Part shown: in pieces, positions 46,026 to 61,905 of the stretch
Layout: each line of letters begins with the position of its first letter
Position numbering within the stretch: the first letter of the stretch is position 1
Assembly (NCBI GenBank): GCA_027475525.1
Contig: JAMWFC010000008.1
Span: 1-64,000 of the forward strand
Direction of reading: 5' to 3'
DNA length: 64,000 nucleotides
Source of the DNA: Macrolepiota albuminosa
Lineage: Eukaryota > Basidiomycota > Agaricomycetes > Agaricales > Agaricaceae
Translations under genes and position numbers: made by a program
The notes under the pieces: generated by a model
What the model saw: only the letters and a program-made list of their open reading frames with translations
Told to the model about the DNA's origin: nothing
Databases searched by the model: none

Positions 46026-47734
46026 TCATAATATTAAAAGAAATACTGAGACAATCACGACTGAAAGAACCATGTAAAAAGTTGGCCCGTAGATATTGTC
46101 TATCCAGATCCACATACAAAAGACGGCACCCACTGGGCTCAGGGTATGATTATGCTGGAACAAAGCTCTTTGGGATTGTCTGACACCTAGACGTACGGTT
46201 GCCAGTCGTCTCATCGCTACAACATACCATGCCATATCGATGCCGGCACCTATGAGTGGTATTGTAGGCAGATAGCTTCGCAGTCGAGGCCATGCATTCG
46301 AATACGGCTCAACAGAGGATTGTGAAGACAAGCAGATCTTTGGGAAGTCTGAGGTGCCGTTAGGTTCCTGCTTTAGGAGGTATGGAAGATCAGGGTTATG
46401 TACAGAGCCCCTTCCAATACCCAACAGATGAGAGTGCTTTGACACGATGGGGATGTGAAGGAGTTCTGGATCTCGGAGGCCTCCCGTTAGAAGGATTAGG
46501 GGGGAAGAAATTCCAAGAGACAGCGATTCGAGGACACGCATAACAGCCCTGGAAAAGTCAGAAAAAAGACCTTGGCGACATGACCTTGACTTTGCCATAA
46601 AGTCTGGGTTTAAGAGGATATGGTTCATTAGAACCAAGTGATAAAGCGACACGAACAATAATTACCAGGTTTCTCGTAGTCTCCACCACTTACTTCGATG
46701 AAGTCAACTAATCCCCATTGTGCGATAGATTTGAAGTGATCTAAAATGCGACCGTAAGCGTTGGGATCATCAGGGCTATGCGATGCGTAATCAGCGGCGT
46801 TCAACTTGATTCCAATGACAAAATCTTCTGAAGTAGAAGATCGAATGGCAGAAACGATACGGTGCAAGAGTCGAAGAGCATTGTTTGGGTGAGAAGAATA
46901 AATATCTTCACGCGTGTTAGACTAAAGAGGTTCGTTAATATACCATGATATCTTGGAGTACAGCGCCTATACCTTGGTCGAAATGAACTGGGCAAGAAGA
47001 TCTATGCAAGGACTTTTCTTTCAACCAAAATGTAATTGAATAAGAAGGCAAAAAACTGACAGCCATGCGCAGCATGCAGTTGAATACCGTCAAAACCTGA
47101 CTCAAATGCAACCCTAGCACCTTTGATGAAAGCTTCGACCACATCATTGATATCTTCCACTGACATTGCGGTCGGCTGTTGGAATGCGAAAGCATGAATA
47201 GCATTTGACGTCCACCCTGAGCCCTTTGGCGCGACTCTTATCGGACTTGGAGCCAAGGGTGACTGAAACGGAAGACGTCCACCAATTATATTTAATGACT
47301 GGCGGCCAGCATGAGACAACTGCATGAGAGCGAGTGTTCTTGGATTTCCTAACCCTCTCATGGACATAGCCAAATGCTTGTACGGTTGCAGACTTTTTTC
47401 CGAGAGGTCTTTTGGAAGGATCATGTCGCGTCCCAGTGATAGATGCCTGTCGGAAACCTGGACATTTCCTGTGATAATCATGCCCCAGCCAAAAGCAGCC
47501 CAGTTTGAGTATAGCGCATGATGATATTTATTAGGTGGCCCTCCAAGAAAGTCAGCCAGGTGTTCGTACATCGCAACCTAAGCTTTCGAGATTGGATTCT
47601 AGATTAAGATTGAGACTGCAGTAGCTCACTTTGACAAGTCGGTTGCTAACAGTACGGCCACATGGAAGTTTTATTGGAGTGAAAATTACATCTCGGGTCA
47701 CAGATTCCATGGAAGTGTTAGATCGTGCAGTCAC
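46026..47734 (-). CDS. NADH:flavin oxidoreductase with membrane anchor
   Basis: Exons on the minus strand: 47734-47630, 47577-47061, 47001-46973, 46921-46666, 46603-46026; introns of 52, 59, 51 and 62 nt. The product is 494 aa. The Old Yellow Enzyme barrel is complete: LPCGRTVSNRLVKVAMYEHL, GMIITGNVQVS, LSHAGRQS, LHAAHGYLLAQF, EVSGGDYEKPDF and the phosphate-binding GIGRGSVHNPDLP. The C-terminal 110 residues or so add two hydrophobic segments (LIGAGIDMAWYVVAM and MVLSVVIVSVFLLIL), a form known from fungal members, so it is probably membrane-anchored. Exon 3 is 29 nt. The first ATG at 47734 is used; a second in-frame ATG eight codons later is also possible. Confidence 0.9.
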
Positions 47735-48535
47735 TTAGCTTTGCTCCATTGTTTGATGAGAAGAGTGGGTAATTTTAGAAGTCCGCCTCATTTCGCGATT
47801 CATTTTCAGGCTCCTCCCCATACTCTTCTTTCGAGCTCTTTTTGTTTGAGTCCCCTCAACCTTCCTGAAACTTACTGTCTATACGAGTCAGGGCCTAATA
47901 CATGATGCGGAAGAGTGGCGACCGAAGCGGTCAGGAAATCCTTCGACTGTTTGCATAACGTGTCTTCTATGAACATTTTACGAGCCAAAGTACATCACTA
48001 TCGGAGACCAGCCCGCCTGGCATCCAGCATTGATAGCAGTCATCAAGAGACTTCTGTCTCCTTTCCGAGTACAATGCTCACATAATTTCTTTCTCTTTTC
48101 AGTTGAGGAGTCCCAAGGACGATGCCAGCTCATAGCCGAAGGGACGCTTGACAGGATAGTTGCTGTACTTTTCAATGCACTGTCTGGTTCACATGAAGCC
48201 TATGCACCATCAAGATCCTCAGAATCAGTGACAGCTCGGTTTTTTCGAGCCTGAATTCTATCTTCATTGGCCTTGGGCCATCTAATCATGATGGGACATT
48301 AGGCCAAAGCAGTAGAGTGGAGATTTATTTATGGTCTCCATCGCGCCATTACCTCCTAAACAGACACGCAGGCCATGGCAAATTCAAAGCGGTGGAGATA
48401 CCATATTGGACCGCTTTAACGTCTGACCATGACATATAAGTACAACAACGTAGGCCAATCTACTCACTCTTCTCAACCTCAGGTTAACTTTTGTCTTTGC
48501 TTCCCCTCATACTTCTTGAAACTCTCCCGCGGACC
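47735..48535. other. Divergent intergenic region
   Basis: It separates two divergent genes and should hold both promoters. A short CT-rich stretch (48483-48530) precedes the ATG at 48536, typical of fungal leaders. No ORF with a motif was found. Confidence 0.5.
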
Positions 48536-50602
48536 ATGGCACATGGACTCAGGTCACATAAACCTTCCGCAAAGTCGAAGATGATTGGTAGCCAACCACT
48601 CAAGCCTGCTTCGCTGAGCAATTCAATTCAGTCCGCCAGGACTCAGAGCACAAAAGCTGATAGTATTGGACTGTCAACTCAAGGAAACCAAGGCTTTACT
48701 TTTCATCAAAATGCGATAAATTTGAGTAACGATCAAGGATATACCTCTCAGCCGGAGACGACACACTTATATAACGAAACGTTCGTTTGCTTTGTTGAAC
48801 ATACACTTCGCTTTAATTTATCGGTCTTCACAATCTTTTCTTGCTTCAGCTCTAGATTTTCTTCTATCGCGGATACGGGGGATGATACTGAGCCTGAGGA
48901 CAATAATGAATCTTCAAATTCGATTGGGGACATCACGAATCAAAGCGGGACACTGAAGCGATCGAAGCTGGACTCTGCCGCACGAGACAGACTTGTGGCA
49001 TCTATCCTCGAAGTAGCTGCAGCCCAAGGTTGTGATGTGGAATCTGTTGTTGGGGCCAGTCCGTACGTTCTTCTGGTTCTCTCCAAAAGAGTAGAAATGT
49101 ATATTCTCTCTTCAAATTACAGAAATCATGCTTCAGGACCTACGATATCTGCACTAGCGCCAACCAGACCCACTATTTCTTCATCACCGGTTTTCGCAGC
49201 AGCCCCTTCTAATACTTCAATGGCGCATGAAATGGCTTTGCATCTGGCTGCTGACTCTGCCTCTATCAGAAGAACTTCGGCCCTTACTAATGGGACTTCT
49301 ACCCATGCCTTCCCTGTCCTCACAGTCTCTGCTTTTGGTCCGAATGCCTCTTCTGCTTTTCACACGGACGTCTCCTTCCCGGACTACAATACGTGGAACG
49401 GCAGTAGTAGAAGTCACAACTTCAGCGCATCAGTCTTGAATCAATCACCAAATGGCTTAAATGAAAGGTCTGATGATGTTTCTAGCTCGTCTGAAAGGTC
49501 TTCCTGGTCGAGCCCCTCGTTCAGCAACAACTCCAACAAAGTGCATTCTTCCTCCTACGAAATGAATGTCAATGCTAGCTGGAACAACCACGACGGAACT
49601 CGCGTTTCTCATTCATCAAATTTCGACTTCAGTGAAAATGGTCATATCAATATTGATACATGGCCCTCTACTTCAAGCGGAAATCTCATCGATTCAAATA
49701 GTAGCAGCTCCTTATCCACTTACCGTGCTAGCAACGATGTGGAGATGGATTCATATAATCCTTTCGGCGGCTGCCACGGCGTAGAAGGATTTCAAATCTC
49801 TACTTCAAGTATCTACCCCCCCACTTATACTCCAGACGTGAGTTCTCAATTCTTTTCCAGCGTTTCTGTTCCTCATGTCGTTCCGTAGGCTTGGAATGGT
49901 GCAGTTATTCCTCCATTCTCTCTTGAACCAAATGCACCGGATGCCAAAATAGTAGCAGCTACATCTCGCGAGCAAATTGCATATGAAGCTATCGACCTCG
50001 AGAACCCTGGCCTATGTCCCCTTCGTCAGCGGTTGGCCCCTCCACCCGTGGAGCTGAGCTCTATCGACCTCGATCCTCAACTTGATTGGGTCCAAGACAG
50101 TTCTGCATTATCATCCCCAGAGAGTCCTGCGGCAGCAGCCGTCGTCTACGATAATTTCCCGACAGTCATGCCTTCGTCTTATGATTACTCTGACGAGGTT
50201 GTTCAGTATATCCCCTTCCCATGGCCTATCAGCGGTCTCCTTGGATCAAAAACCGACGAAGTAGATGAAATTGGAGATGAGGGGGAGCAAATGGATGATC
50301 AAGTCGACGAAGCTGTAAACCAGCGGTGGATACAAACAGATGAAAATGTTGAAACTGAAGATCATTTCGAGCAGGAGCAGATGGACGGGTGTGGGTTCTA
50401 TCCCCCTCCCGAACCTGCTTGTCCCCTTTCTGGAGTCGCCATTCATCAGGATGACAGTCCATTCCAACGCATTTACCATCAGTCAGGGGATACATCCTGC
50501 TTCCGACCCCTTAAGGAGCTTGCCACTGCCATGGGTAGGGCAGTACATCACTACATCGGCCATCGTGTTCAGCTTGAATGTCCTTATTTCTTGGCTCTTT
50601 GA
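48536..50602 (+). CDS. Ser/Asn-rich hypothetical protein
   Basis: Exons: 48536-48780, 48850-49062, 49123-49837, 49889-50602. The second and third introns have good signals (GTACGT..TACAG; GTGAGT..GTAG). The first (GTTCGT donor, 69 nt) is less sure, but it and the second keep the frame and remove hydrophobic stretches foreign to the rest. The protein is low-complexity, rich in Ser, Asn and Thr, then acidic after 50250, with one more ordered segment at the C-terminus (PLKELATAMGRAVHHYIGHR). It is probably a disordered nuclear or regulatory protein; the family was not recognised. After the TGA at 50600 the same frame stays open and coding-like for 28 codons to 50689. Confidence 0.7.
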
Positions 50603-51232
50603 CGTCAACCGCTCAACGTTCGTTTGATCGGTCAGAATGTGGAGTATGAAGATGCTCGCCCCATCTTCCTTCAACGGCATGGTACTTGAGCATAAATCAT
50701 TACTTGGCGACCACCTCCGCGGTCTTTAGAAATGTCACAGATGCTGGCTTTCAACATGCGAAACCTGTAGTATGTAAAGTCCAGCCATTAGTTTCCGCCT
50801 TTCATCCCAAGTCGCTTTTCATTGACAAACTCTCGAACGATGCGAAAACTGTAGTATGTGACTTTGAGAGTCCTCCTCCGGCTCTGACCTAGATCCCCGG
50901 GGATGCCAATGTTGACCTCGTGATTATGTGAAAATTGTAGCATGCAATGCAGAGAAGCCCAGTCGCCAGGTTGTCCTATCATTATTCCGACTTTCATTGC
51001 CTTGAATACGCCCACCCCAAGCGCATCTAAACGCTTATTCTGGAAATGATTGTCTGCATACCTATCCCATTCCTCTGTGAGACGTTTTTATTGCTTCATT
51101 CGCACTTTCCTATGTCTTGTTCTATAGTATAACTCGGAATCAAACACTCTTAGTTCTCAATATAAGGAACAGAAGTTAAATGTAACAAGTTACAGGCGAC
51201 CCATTGTAGTACACTTGTCATCGTGAGCTTTG
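50603..51232. other. Intergenic sequence with three short similar segments
   Basis: It holds the possible 28-codon extension of the preceding gene. Three loosely similar segments follow (GCGAAACCTGTAGTATGT near 50759, GCGAAAACTGTAGTATGT near 50841, GTGAAAATTGTAGCATGC near 50928), about 85 bp apart. No gene was recognised. Confidence 0.5.
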
Positions 51233-51620
51233 TCAACGTGAGCTAGGTTCAGGCTGGTGATGCAACCTCTCTTTCCCTGGTTTAGGCACTGATACAGCTG
51301 CACTAACATCTGACGAAGTCATGCTCGCATCTGAGATCCCTGGACCAGCGTGGACTCCTAAGATTATCAATAAGAGTGCGAAAAGCTTGGGTGTTTGAAT
51401 GACAACAAAGCTCACTATATGGAGAATCGTTGCCTTCGATTTTCTTTGTGTCTCTTCCCATGAGGTACATGGCTCCTAGAGATGTTGTGATAGCGGCCAC
51501 ACACGCGATGGCCTTGTTGAAGAACGCTCGGAGCGTTAGTCTTTAAGTTGTAGCAGTTGTCGTCAAACTGACCATAGGCCTCCCTCGCAGGTTGATGCGT
51601 TTCTGAAATTCTGTTGACAT
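51233..51620 (-). CDS. Small membrane protein, 89 aa
   Basis: Exons on the minus strand: 51620-51573, 51512-51416, 51357-51233; introns of 60 nt (GTCAGT, GACTAAC branch, AAG acceptor) and 58 nt (GTGAGC..TTAG). The joined frame starts MSTEFQKRINLRGRPM, then has one hydrophobic helix (AIACVAAITTSLGAMYLMG), then a charged and polar tail ending HHQPEPSSR. A basic N-terminus, one helix and small size would suit a mitochondrial inner-membrane protein, but that is inference. The family was not recognised. The branch site and phase agreement are the main evidence that it is a gene. Confidence 0.6.
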
Positions 51621-52006
51621 GTTCGTGGTAATGAAAGTACTTGAGAGAAAGCGAAGAGTCGAAGAGAGTGACGTCATACAAACGTCATCTTCCTGCGCTC
51701 TTCGACAGTCAATAGTACATTTCCGTAGTTACACCAGCGGCATTTCTAAATTTCTCGATGAGAGCCTCTTGGAAACCATAATCTGGGAATGACTTTGTAT
51801 CTGAAGCGCGATGGTACAATCAAGTAGGCTTTAGATAACAGTTCAGGACAAGAAGACGAGCAAACCAGAACTGGTGACTAACGCATACTGTTATTTGCAA
51901 AGTTTGAGAAAAATTCGTTCATGTGACACGAGCACGGGAGAAATCCAAATGAAGATTTTACATGCTACTGGAGAACATTCCTATACTGGTACGCGTGTTA
52001 CCCGAA
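51621..52006. other. Intergenic sequence
   Basis: Upstream of the small protein and downstream of the galactanase. No features were recognised. Confidence 0.5.
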
Positions 52007-53270
52007 TTATCTACCAACAAAGCATCCTGGGGAGAATGACATCCTAGCATCAGACATCATACTATGATTAGGAAATTCAGAATTTCGTACCGCGCAGCTC
52101 GAACCCAAGCCTGCATTTCCCACCCACCCAGGCTCCCAGTAGACAATACCGACACCATGACCGCCGCTTAGTGCTTGTAAAACAGTTCGGATACCTGAAA
52201 CCCAAGTGGATTGACCTTGAGGAGAGACGGAAATTGCGGTGTCGCTCAGAGCCACCCCAGAGCAGGCAGCAGGCCAATCTGTTTCCACAACCATTACGTC
52301 CTTTGCTTCCGTTAAGATCCAGCCACAGGTAGACAACATTGAAAGTACCTTCTCAAACTTTGTAACGATGGCCTGCAAGCTTGACTGAAGGGCATTATAT
52401 GTTGCGCCAGTCCCGTAAAATGGATAGAATGAGAATCCAAGGATATCAAAGTCACCAGTAGCGAATTCGCCTGGGATAAAAATCTGATTGTAGAAAGAGG
52501 AGATCGCACTCGCGTCCCAGCCATTAGCAAGGTGTACCATGATCTTGGTCGTGGAGGAGGCATCGCGTACGCCGTTTGCCGCGGAGTGGAGCAGTTGAGA
52601 GAGAGGCGAATATCCATTTACAGAAATACGACCAACAGGCCACAACATTCCGTCGTTGATTTCATTTCCAATCTACTGACGTATTTCAAGGGGGATGGGA
52701 TGAGATAAAATATAACTAATGACCTGGATGTACTCAATGGGCGTTCCCTGGGCAGCGAAAGCCTTTACGAGACTATTTGTATATCTGGATCGAAGATTGA
52801 GGACGATTGAGATAGAGAAGGCAATGGAAGGAATACGTGTAAATCTGCGTGTTTAGCCCCGACAGAGTTGTTGGCCAGCCAGACGGAATAGCTTGATGGC
52901 CTGGATCAGCCCCTGAGAGAATATGAGGTCGAAGACAACCACGAGAGTTAACACACTCACAAGTGTCACTATAATGTAGATCAATGAGCAGAGTCATCCC
53001 AGCAGCAACACAGCGCTTTGCGAGGGCAAGACCATAGTTCAAGCTATATTGAGAGTTGCTTGTGCTTGTCCATATACGAATTCGTGCAAGGTTTGCTCCA
53101 TGGTTCTTGAGGATTGTCTCAAACTTGGTGTTCACCCCAGAATCCTTATAGTTAATACCCGAGTTTTCAAGGTTCACGAGGGAAGAAAAGTCAGCTCCAT
53201 GGTACGTAAGAGCTTGTACAGGCGAGAGAACCGTCAGCAAAGAGATGATACAGAATTGCGTGAAGCGCAT
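52007..53270 (-). CDS. Arabinogalactan endo-beta-1,4-galactanase, GH53
   Basis: Exons on the minus strand: 53270-52961, 52912-52837, 52784-52724, 52672-52349, 52300-52007; introns of 48, 52, 51 and 48 nt. The product is 354 aa, the normal size. A signal peptide (MRFTQFCIISLLTVLSPVQA) leads into YHGADFSSL, RIRIW, LLIDLHYSDTWADPGHQ, the acid/base Glu in IGNEINDG and the nucleophile Glu in VVETDWP, then YWEPGW. It is secreted and cuts beta-1,4-galactan side chains of pectin, so the fungus probably feeds on plant cell walls. The intron 3 acceptor is the second AG of CAGTAG; using the first would put a stop in frame. Confidence 0.95.
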
Positions 53271-53964
53271 AGTGAAATGCGGAGAATTGATATTCGACGA
53301 AGGAACTTATAGCACAGCGGCAGATAGTGTTAGAGAATCCAACAATCAACACGATAGGACAGATGACACGGATAACCATTTTCCGATGTCGCCCATGAAA
53401 TGACTTCGGAACAACAGGACGGTAAGGGCGGCCCTGTTATAGTCAAAGACGGCTAAGCATCTCACGAGACATAGTTATCACGAGGTGCATGACGGACCGG
53501 TGCTTGTAGTCATAGAAGTTTTCCCAGGATACATGGATTACTTCGATGAAGCCTCATAAGTCATAAAGGTTTGGTTTGAGGAAGCTATGTGAAAGGTCAT
53601 ACATCAACAGCGAAGCGAATTCATACAGGTGAAACAAACGCCCGGGCCTATTTATATTTTCATATTTCCGTTCATCCGGGGACCTCAAGGAAGTCAAACA
53701 TAGTGAAAGCCAGAAACCTCGTCTCGCTCCGTACAAAATCAGCCGGAAAGAATGGTCTTCTCATGTCAGAGTAGGTAGCAGGGCAGGCCCAAACTTTCTA
53801 GGTATCAAGAGGGTGACGAGGCATCAGAGCGTCGACAGCTTGGGTTTTATCTGTTCTCTAAACAAAAATGAGGAAATCAACCTTGGGTTCATCGGCATGT
53901 CGGATCATTTCCCCGGTCCAAACTGCCAGGCTGACGTAACTTCGGGTTCTTTACATGCTAGAAT
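53271..53964. other. Divergent intergenic region
   Basis: Promoter region between the galactanase (-) and the leucine-rich-repeat gene (+). Short ORFs on both strands have no motif. Confidence 0.5.
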
Positions 53965-55425
53965 ATGGCATCACGTATCGTTTCTAGGGTGCGTCCTAGC
54001 AGTCATCAAGTGCCACTAAGCAGTCGAAGTAGAATAGAGTGCAAAGAATCCGGTCTTCATTCTCGGGAGGGTGAGTCTCGTGGATTTTTACTTCAAATGA
54101 CACCTAACAGATTGCTCCAGGTGCCCAGAGAATCATCGACTTATTTGAGCACCGCCGCATCGTATCTACTTTAATACTCTCCCACAATGAGCTTGGGGAT
54201 GACGGATGTGTTCTGCTCTTCAATTTCTTGAGTTCGGCCAAGGGACGACGTTATCCCATATGTGAAATACAGATCGGGTCCAACAAGCTCGGAAATGAGA
54301 GTCTCCTGGCTATCTCCAATTATCTCGAAGACAATCTATACCTGCGATGCTTGCACTTGCCGAACGTATGCACTTCTCCTATCTTATCTCTTACATGGTG
54401 ATCTCACCCAGCTACAGAATAATTTCATCGGAGATGAAGTCGTAACATCTACTTTTGTCAAATCTATCAACTCTTCACGCCTCGAAGTATTGAGCCTGGC
54501 GTCCAATAATGGCCTTTCTGATACCTTCATATCATCCTTTTTACCGTCCCTGAAGTCGTGCTTCCTGCGCGATCTCAATCTCACAGCTACAGGCATCACC
54601 GAAGCTTCTGTTGCCCATATCTCCGACTATCTCTCGTCAGATCGTTGTTACCTCAGTACCTTCTCTGGCAACTGCAACTATCTTGGAAACACCGGTCTGC
54701 AAAATATACATCATGCTCTGCGCCACAGTTCTAACCACCGACTGACAAAACTTAGCATTTTTGCAAATCATAATGACATTAGCAGTGAAAATGATAGACC
54801 GACAGGAGCTGATCTGCTGAAAACTCAAAACCTTCTCAAGATTTTAGTTGCCCATAACAAACATCTCAACGAGAAAACTCAACTCGATGCTCTCCGACTC
54901 CTCCGTTACTCTCGACTGCTCCTCTTGCATTCTGGAAAGACAAAATCAAAGAAAGACCTTTCCACAAACAGTTCACCTTGCGATGATACATGCTTCTGCT
55001 TTCCTGTCACTTCAAGTCGGTCGAATCCCCCCTCTTCTTCGTCATCCGCATCTCCACTTGCCAAATTGCCGACAGAAGTTATACACTACATTCTCTCACT
55101 CTTCGCCCCAAACCTAAGCGAAGCTCAACGCATCCGCGTCTTTCAATATGCATCATCCGCCTCTACTCTACCGCACCTTCTACCTTGCTTACCAAGTCCT
55201 GGCCCTAGTGGAATGAATCACACTTTGTGTGTACCTGATCCGTCCAATATAGAATTTGGAGATGCTGGAAAGATCAGAAAGATTGGTGGCGGAGGTGTCG
55301 GTGTCGGTGGGGGTTGTGCATCTGGCCAGTGTCTGGGTACTTCAAACAGTCTGGTTTGCCACCGTGAACAGGATCGAGCAGCATGGTTGTTTGCGGTCAG
55401 ATGCGATGCTTATGAAATGGATTAG
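53965..55425 (+). CDS. Leucine-rich-repeat (RNI-like) protein
   Basis: Exons: 53965-54070, 54121-54365, 54418-55425; introns of 50 nt (GTGAGT, CTAAC branch) and 52 nt. The product is 452 aa. Repeats of ribonuclease-inhibitor type start at STLILSHNELGDDG and continue through IGSNKLGNESLLAISNYL, LHLPNNNFIGDE, LEVLSLASNNGLSD and LRDLNLTATGITE. A Ser-rich hinge follows, then a helical segment (LAKLPTEVIHYILSLFAP) that looks like a partial F-box-type motif, and a Gly-rich tail. It is probably a protein-interaction scaffold. The 3' end after about 55200 is less certain, since an intron there could change the tail. Confidence 0.75.
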
Positions 55426-56117
55426 TCGTCAGCGGCCGCATCAGGTCTCTTCTCCATTGATACATCATTCCATTTCGCCGCCTTCTTTTGCTATATGGAG
55501 TCTCTTAGCCACAAACTGAAGACTTCTTCATGGACCCTCCGAACAACCCACGTCGTCTTGATGTTACTCCCACCAGTCTTCCGCTTCTGCCTAATCTAGT
55601 TTTCTGACGGCAACAGTGATAATTGCCGTATTTTCATCAGTCCCTTGTCACATCATTCGTGAAAATGCTGCTTCGGACTCCAAACGCAGGACTTTAAATC
55701 AGCTCTTCCGGCATTCCTCTTCGAGTTGAGATTTGCGCTCTCTCGTTCTCAAAATTTTGATTTCAGTCGAGGAATGGTAACACGTCGCAGCTAACGGAGA
55801 TGCTACAAAGTCGATAACGGAGAGACCAAGGATGTGGAAAGTTTGAATATTGCTTGCAAGCCAGCAGCATTTGGCTGTGGAAAAACTAAATTCATGCTAT
55901 CCAGGTCCAAATGCTATTGAAACAGCAAAAGTAAAATCTGAATCTACTAGATGTTCACATGATGTTATCGTCCGTAAGGTCAGAGTACGTGTATCTATGC
56001 TACATGTCCGTGGTGATGCAACGAGAAAGGAGAAGAGTAGAGTACAGGATGACATAGCACGAGAGAGGGGAGAAGAAAAAGAAGATATCCAAAGACTAAA
56101 TGCTACAATATGACTAC
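55426..56117. other. Convergent intergenic region
   Basis: The 3' ends of the two flanking transcripts meet here. A plus-strand ORF at 55850-56113 is not supported by motifs. Confidence 0.5.
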
Positions 56118-58619
56118 TCACTCCTGTACGAGAGAAACTCTGCACATGGGACATGTCTGGTTCCGAACGAGCCACCGCCCAAGACATTTTTCATGGAATG
56201 CGTGCCTGCACGCAGAGCCGATTTGCGCGGCATCGCCGCTGCGAAACTGCGTCAAGCAGATCCCACATTTGTCTACAGCAGTGTCAAGCAATTCAAGCTT
56301 CAGCTTGACGCGCCCATCCTTCATAATGCGTCTACGCTCGAGTCGCACACTCCCCGGGAGTGGTACATTCGCGTGCTGAGGATCCGCTGTGAATTGAGCC
56401 CCACGCGGAGGTATACCGGGTGCTGAGACCAAATGTGTACTCCTTTGCTGCGGACTGGCTGGGCCGATGAATTCTGAGAGCACAAGAAGTGCCTGATGTT
56501 ATTCATCAATGACGAAGACATCATCTGGGCAAAAAAAAGTCGTACTTACGTCATAATCTGAGCCGTCTCGGTTTTCCTCTTCACTTACTTGGGAAACGAG
56601 CACATCAAGATCGGTTATCTCTGGAAGCTGGCTGGACTGAGAATTGCTTCGAGCCGGAAGGGCGAGATTTGGATCTAGTTGCCGAGCGTGCTCATCGATC
56701 ACTAACGCCTCGACATCCGCGATTGAGCCAAGAAGATCGACAGAAGAAGAGCTCGAAATTGCGGATGCTGGCGTAGAAAGGTTATTCCTGCCACTGTTGA
56801 TGAGAGGCGTGGAAGGACTGCTGCTTGATAACCCTGCGAACGAAGAATCATCATTAAGATCAATGAGGAGGCCCTCTGGGCAGTGAGAGGTTTGTTGACA
56901 GTGAGCCTGATTGTGAGTAGTAGTAGCACCAGATGCGGAATCTTGCGGCATACGTGTAGCGCCCGGGGGCTGGGGAAGGGGTCTCCCAGGATAGTGACGA
57001 CGTGGGACCGGTGAAAGGTCGCCTGCAGGGCTTGACACACTATTGCTCTCGCATGTTAAGGTCTGATGATTACGTTCTGTAGAAGATGTGAGTGTAGGTG
57101 CACGTACCAACGCCGACATGCTTTTCGATGGTCTCGACGACACAGTTCTCGGGGAGAGACGGAAGTCAGAAGGCATATCTTGACCGATGATATCATTCTC
57201 CTGCACAGGGAATTGGTGATCAAGTACTGTAGGAGAAGTTGGCGATGGCACGGATACAGAGTCCGCCGGGCTCGGTAAGACGGGGGTCGTGGGAGAACCG
57301 CCTTCAATGGGGGAGACGGGAAGCGGCGTTCCTATCGCTTGCTGGAGGACGGCATTAGATTCAGTATCCACCTCAACACTTGTGGGGCACCAAGAATCAT
57401 GTACAAGTGGAGATGAGTTCAGGTGGAGTGGCTTTCTCGGGAGTGGAGGAGGTATTCTTGTGCGCACAGATACCAGTATAGGACCCTGCGGGACAGAAAC
57501 CACCGGTGCAGGCTTCGGAGGAGGTGAGCGTGCTTTCTTCTTTGGTCGAGTGACAAATGGTACTGGAGGCGGCTTGCGGTCTCTTAGGGACAACGGATGG
57601 GGTGCAGTAGCACTGGTAGTTACAGTCGAAGTTGGAGATACCAAAGGTGCTTCTTCCTTTACTACCTGGGTAGGAACTGGCATCCCATATGTGAAACTCT
57701 GGCTGCGTGTGGGCGACGAAGAATTGTCTGCAGCAATACTGGAATCTGACTGCTTTTCAACGACTTCCCAAGCATCGAGAGACTCCTTGGCATGTTCTTT
57801 TCCTTTGAAGCTCAAGAATTTGCGGGAGAAAAAGCTCTCGCCTTTTACAGAGGAGATGGATGTCGTTGACATCGACATCTTGAGAGAGGTTGCACTGAGA
57901 AAAGACAGAGAGGAACGAGAAGAGTACGGAGAAGAATTCGGCGATGCCGACAACGGTTGATCGATCGTCATCGCACGATAAGGGAAAAGAGTGCGCAGCG
58001 AAGACAAGTGTTTACTCTTTAAATTCGTCTGACGAAGTGCATAAGGAATCTCCTCCGTGCCATCTTCAGAGTCTGAGTCCAATATAGCTCTGCTACGGAT
58101 TTTGGACAGACTTCGCGTTTGATTCTCTGGTGGAGGGGGAAATTCTATACCGCGCCGATTTAACCAATCGCGCCTGATGTTTTCTTCAAGCTTGGGGCCC
58201 GATGGAATTTGTCGTTCAACCGGCAGCGAATCCATATCTATAATCTCGAGAGAAGACGTATCTGAATCGACCTCGTTTCCAGACGATGGTGTCAAAGACG
58301 CGGGAGACATATGCGTTTGTGAAGGAGACGTCACAGGCAACGCAGAGGTCGGCTCGGCTGGAGCAAGGTGTGATGCCGGCTGCGAAAGGGGCACAAATGT
58401 GGCGTTATCAAGTGAGGCCGGCACCGATGTTGCTTCAAGAAAGGAAGGAGGAGGGTAGTCAGGATATGCTTTTGCCATGAAACTCTTAGTTGTACATTAA
58501 TTAATAGAACAAGTTGAGGAACATACATTCATTGCTCTCACCGAGGCCTCGGTCTTGTCGTCCCACGCGTCGCGCTGCTCGATTTCCAACGATATTGCGC
58601 AGGGTCCGAGGGCCCACAT
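56118..58619 (-). CDS. RING-H2 protein, probable E3 ubiquitin ligase
   Basis: Exons on the minus strand: 58619-58542, 58484-56550, 56492-56118; introns of 57 nt each, phase 0. The product is 795 aa. A short N-terminal exon (MWALGPCAISLEIEQRD..) leads into a long disordered part rich in Ser and Pro (PPPVPFVTRPKKKARSPPP near the middle). The C-terminal RING has CGICLTQF, CRHAFHEKC and CPMC, the Cys/His spacing of the RING-H2 type. It would pass ubiquitin from an E2 to a substrate. The 5' end is tentative: a longer ORF in another frame (58501-58821) overlaps exon 1. Sec23 lies upstream on the same strand. Confidence 0.82.
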
Positions 58620-61905
<3,286 letters not shown>

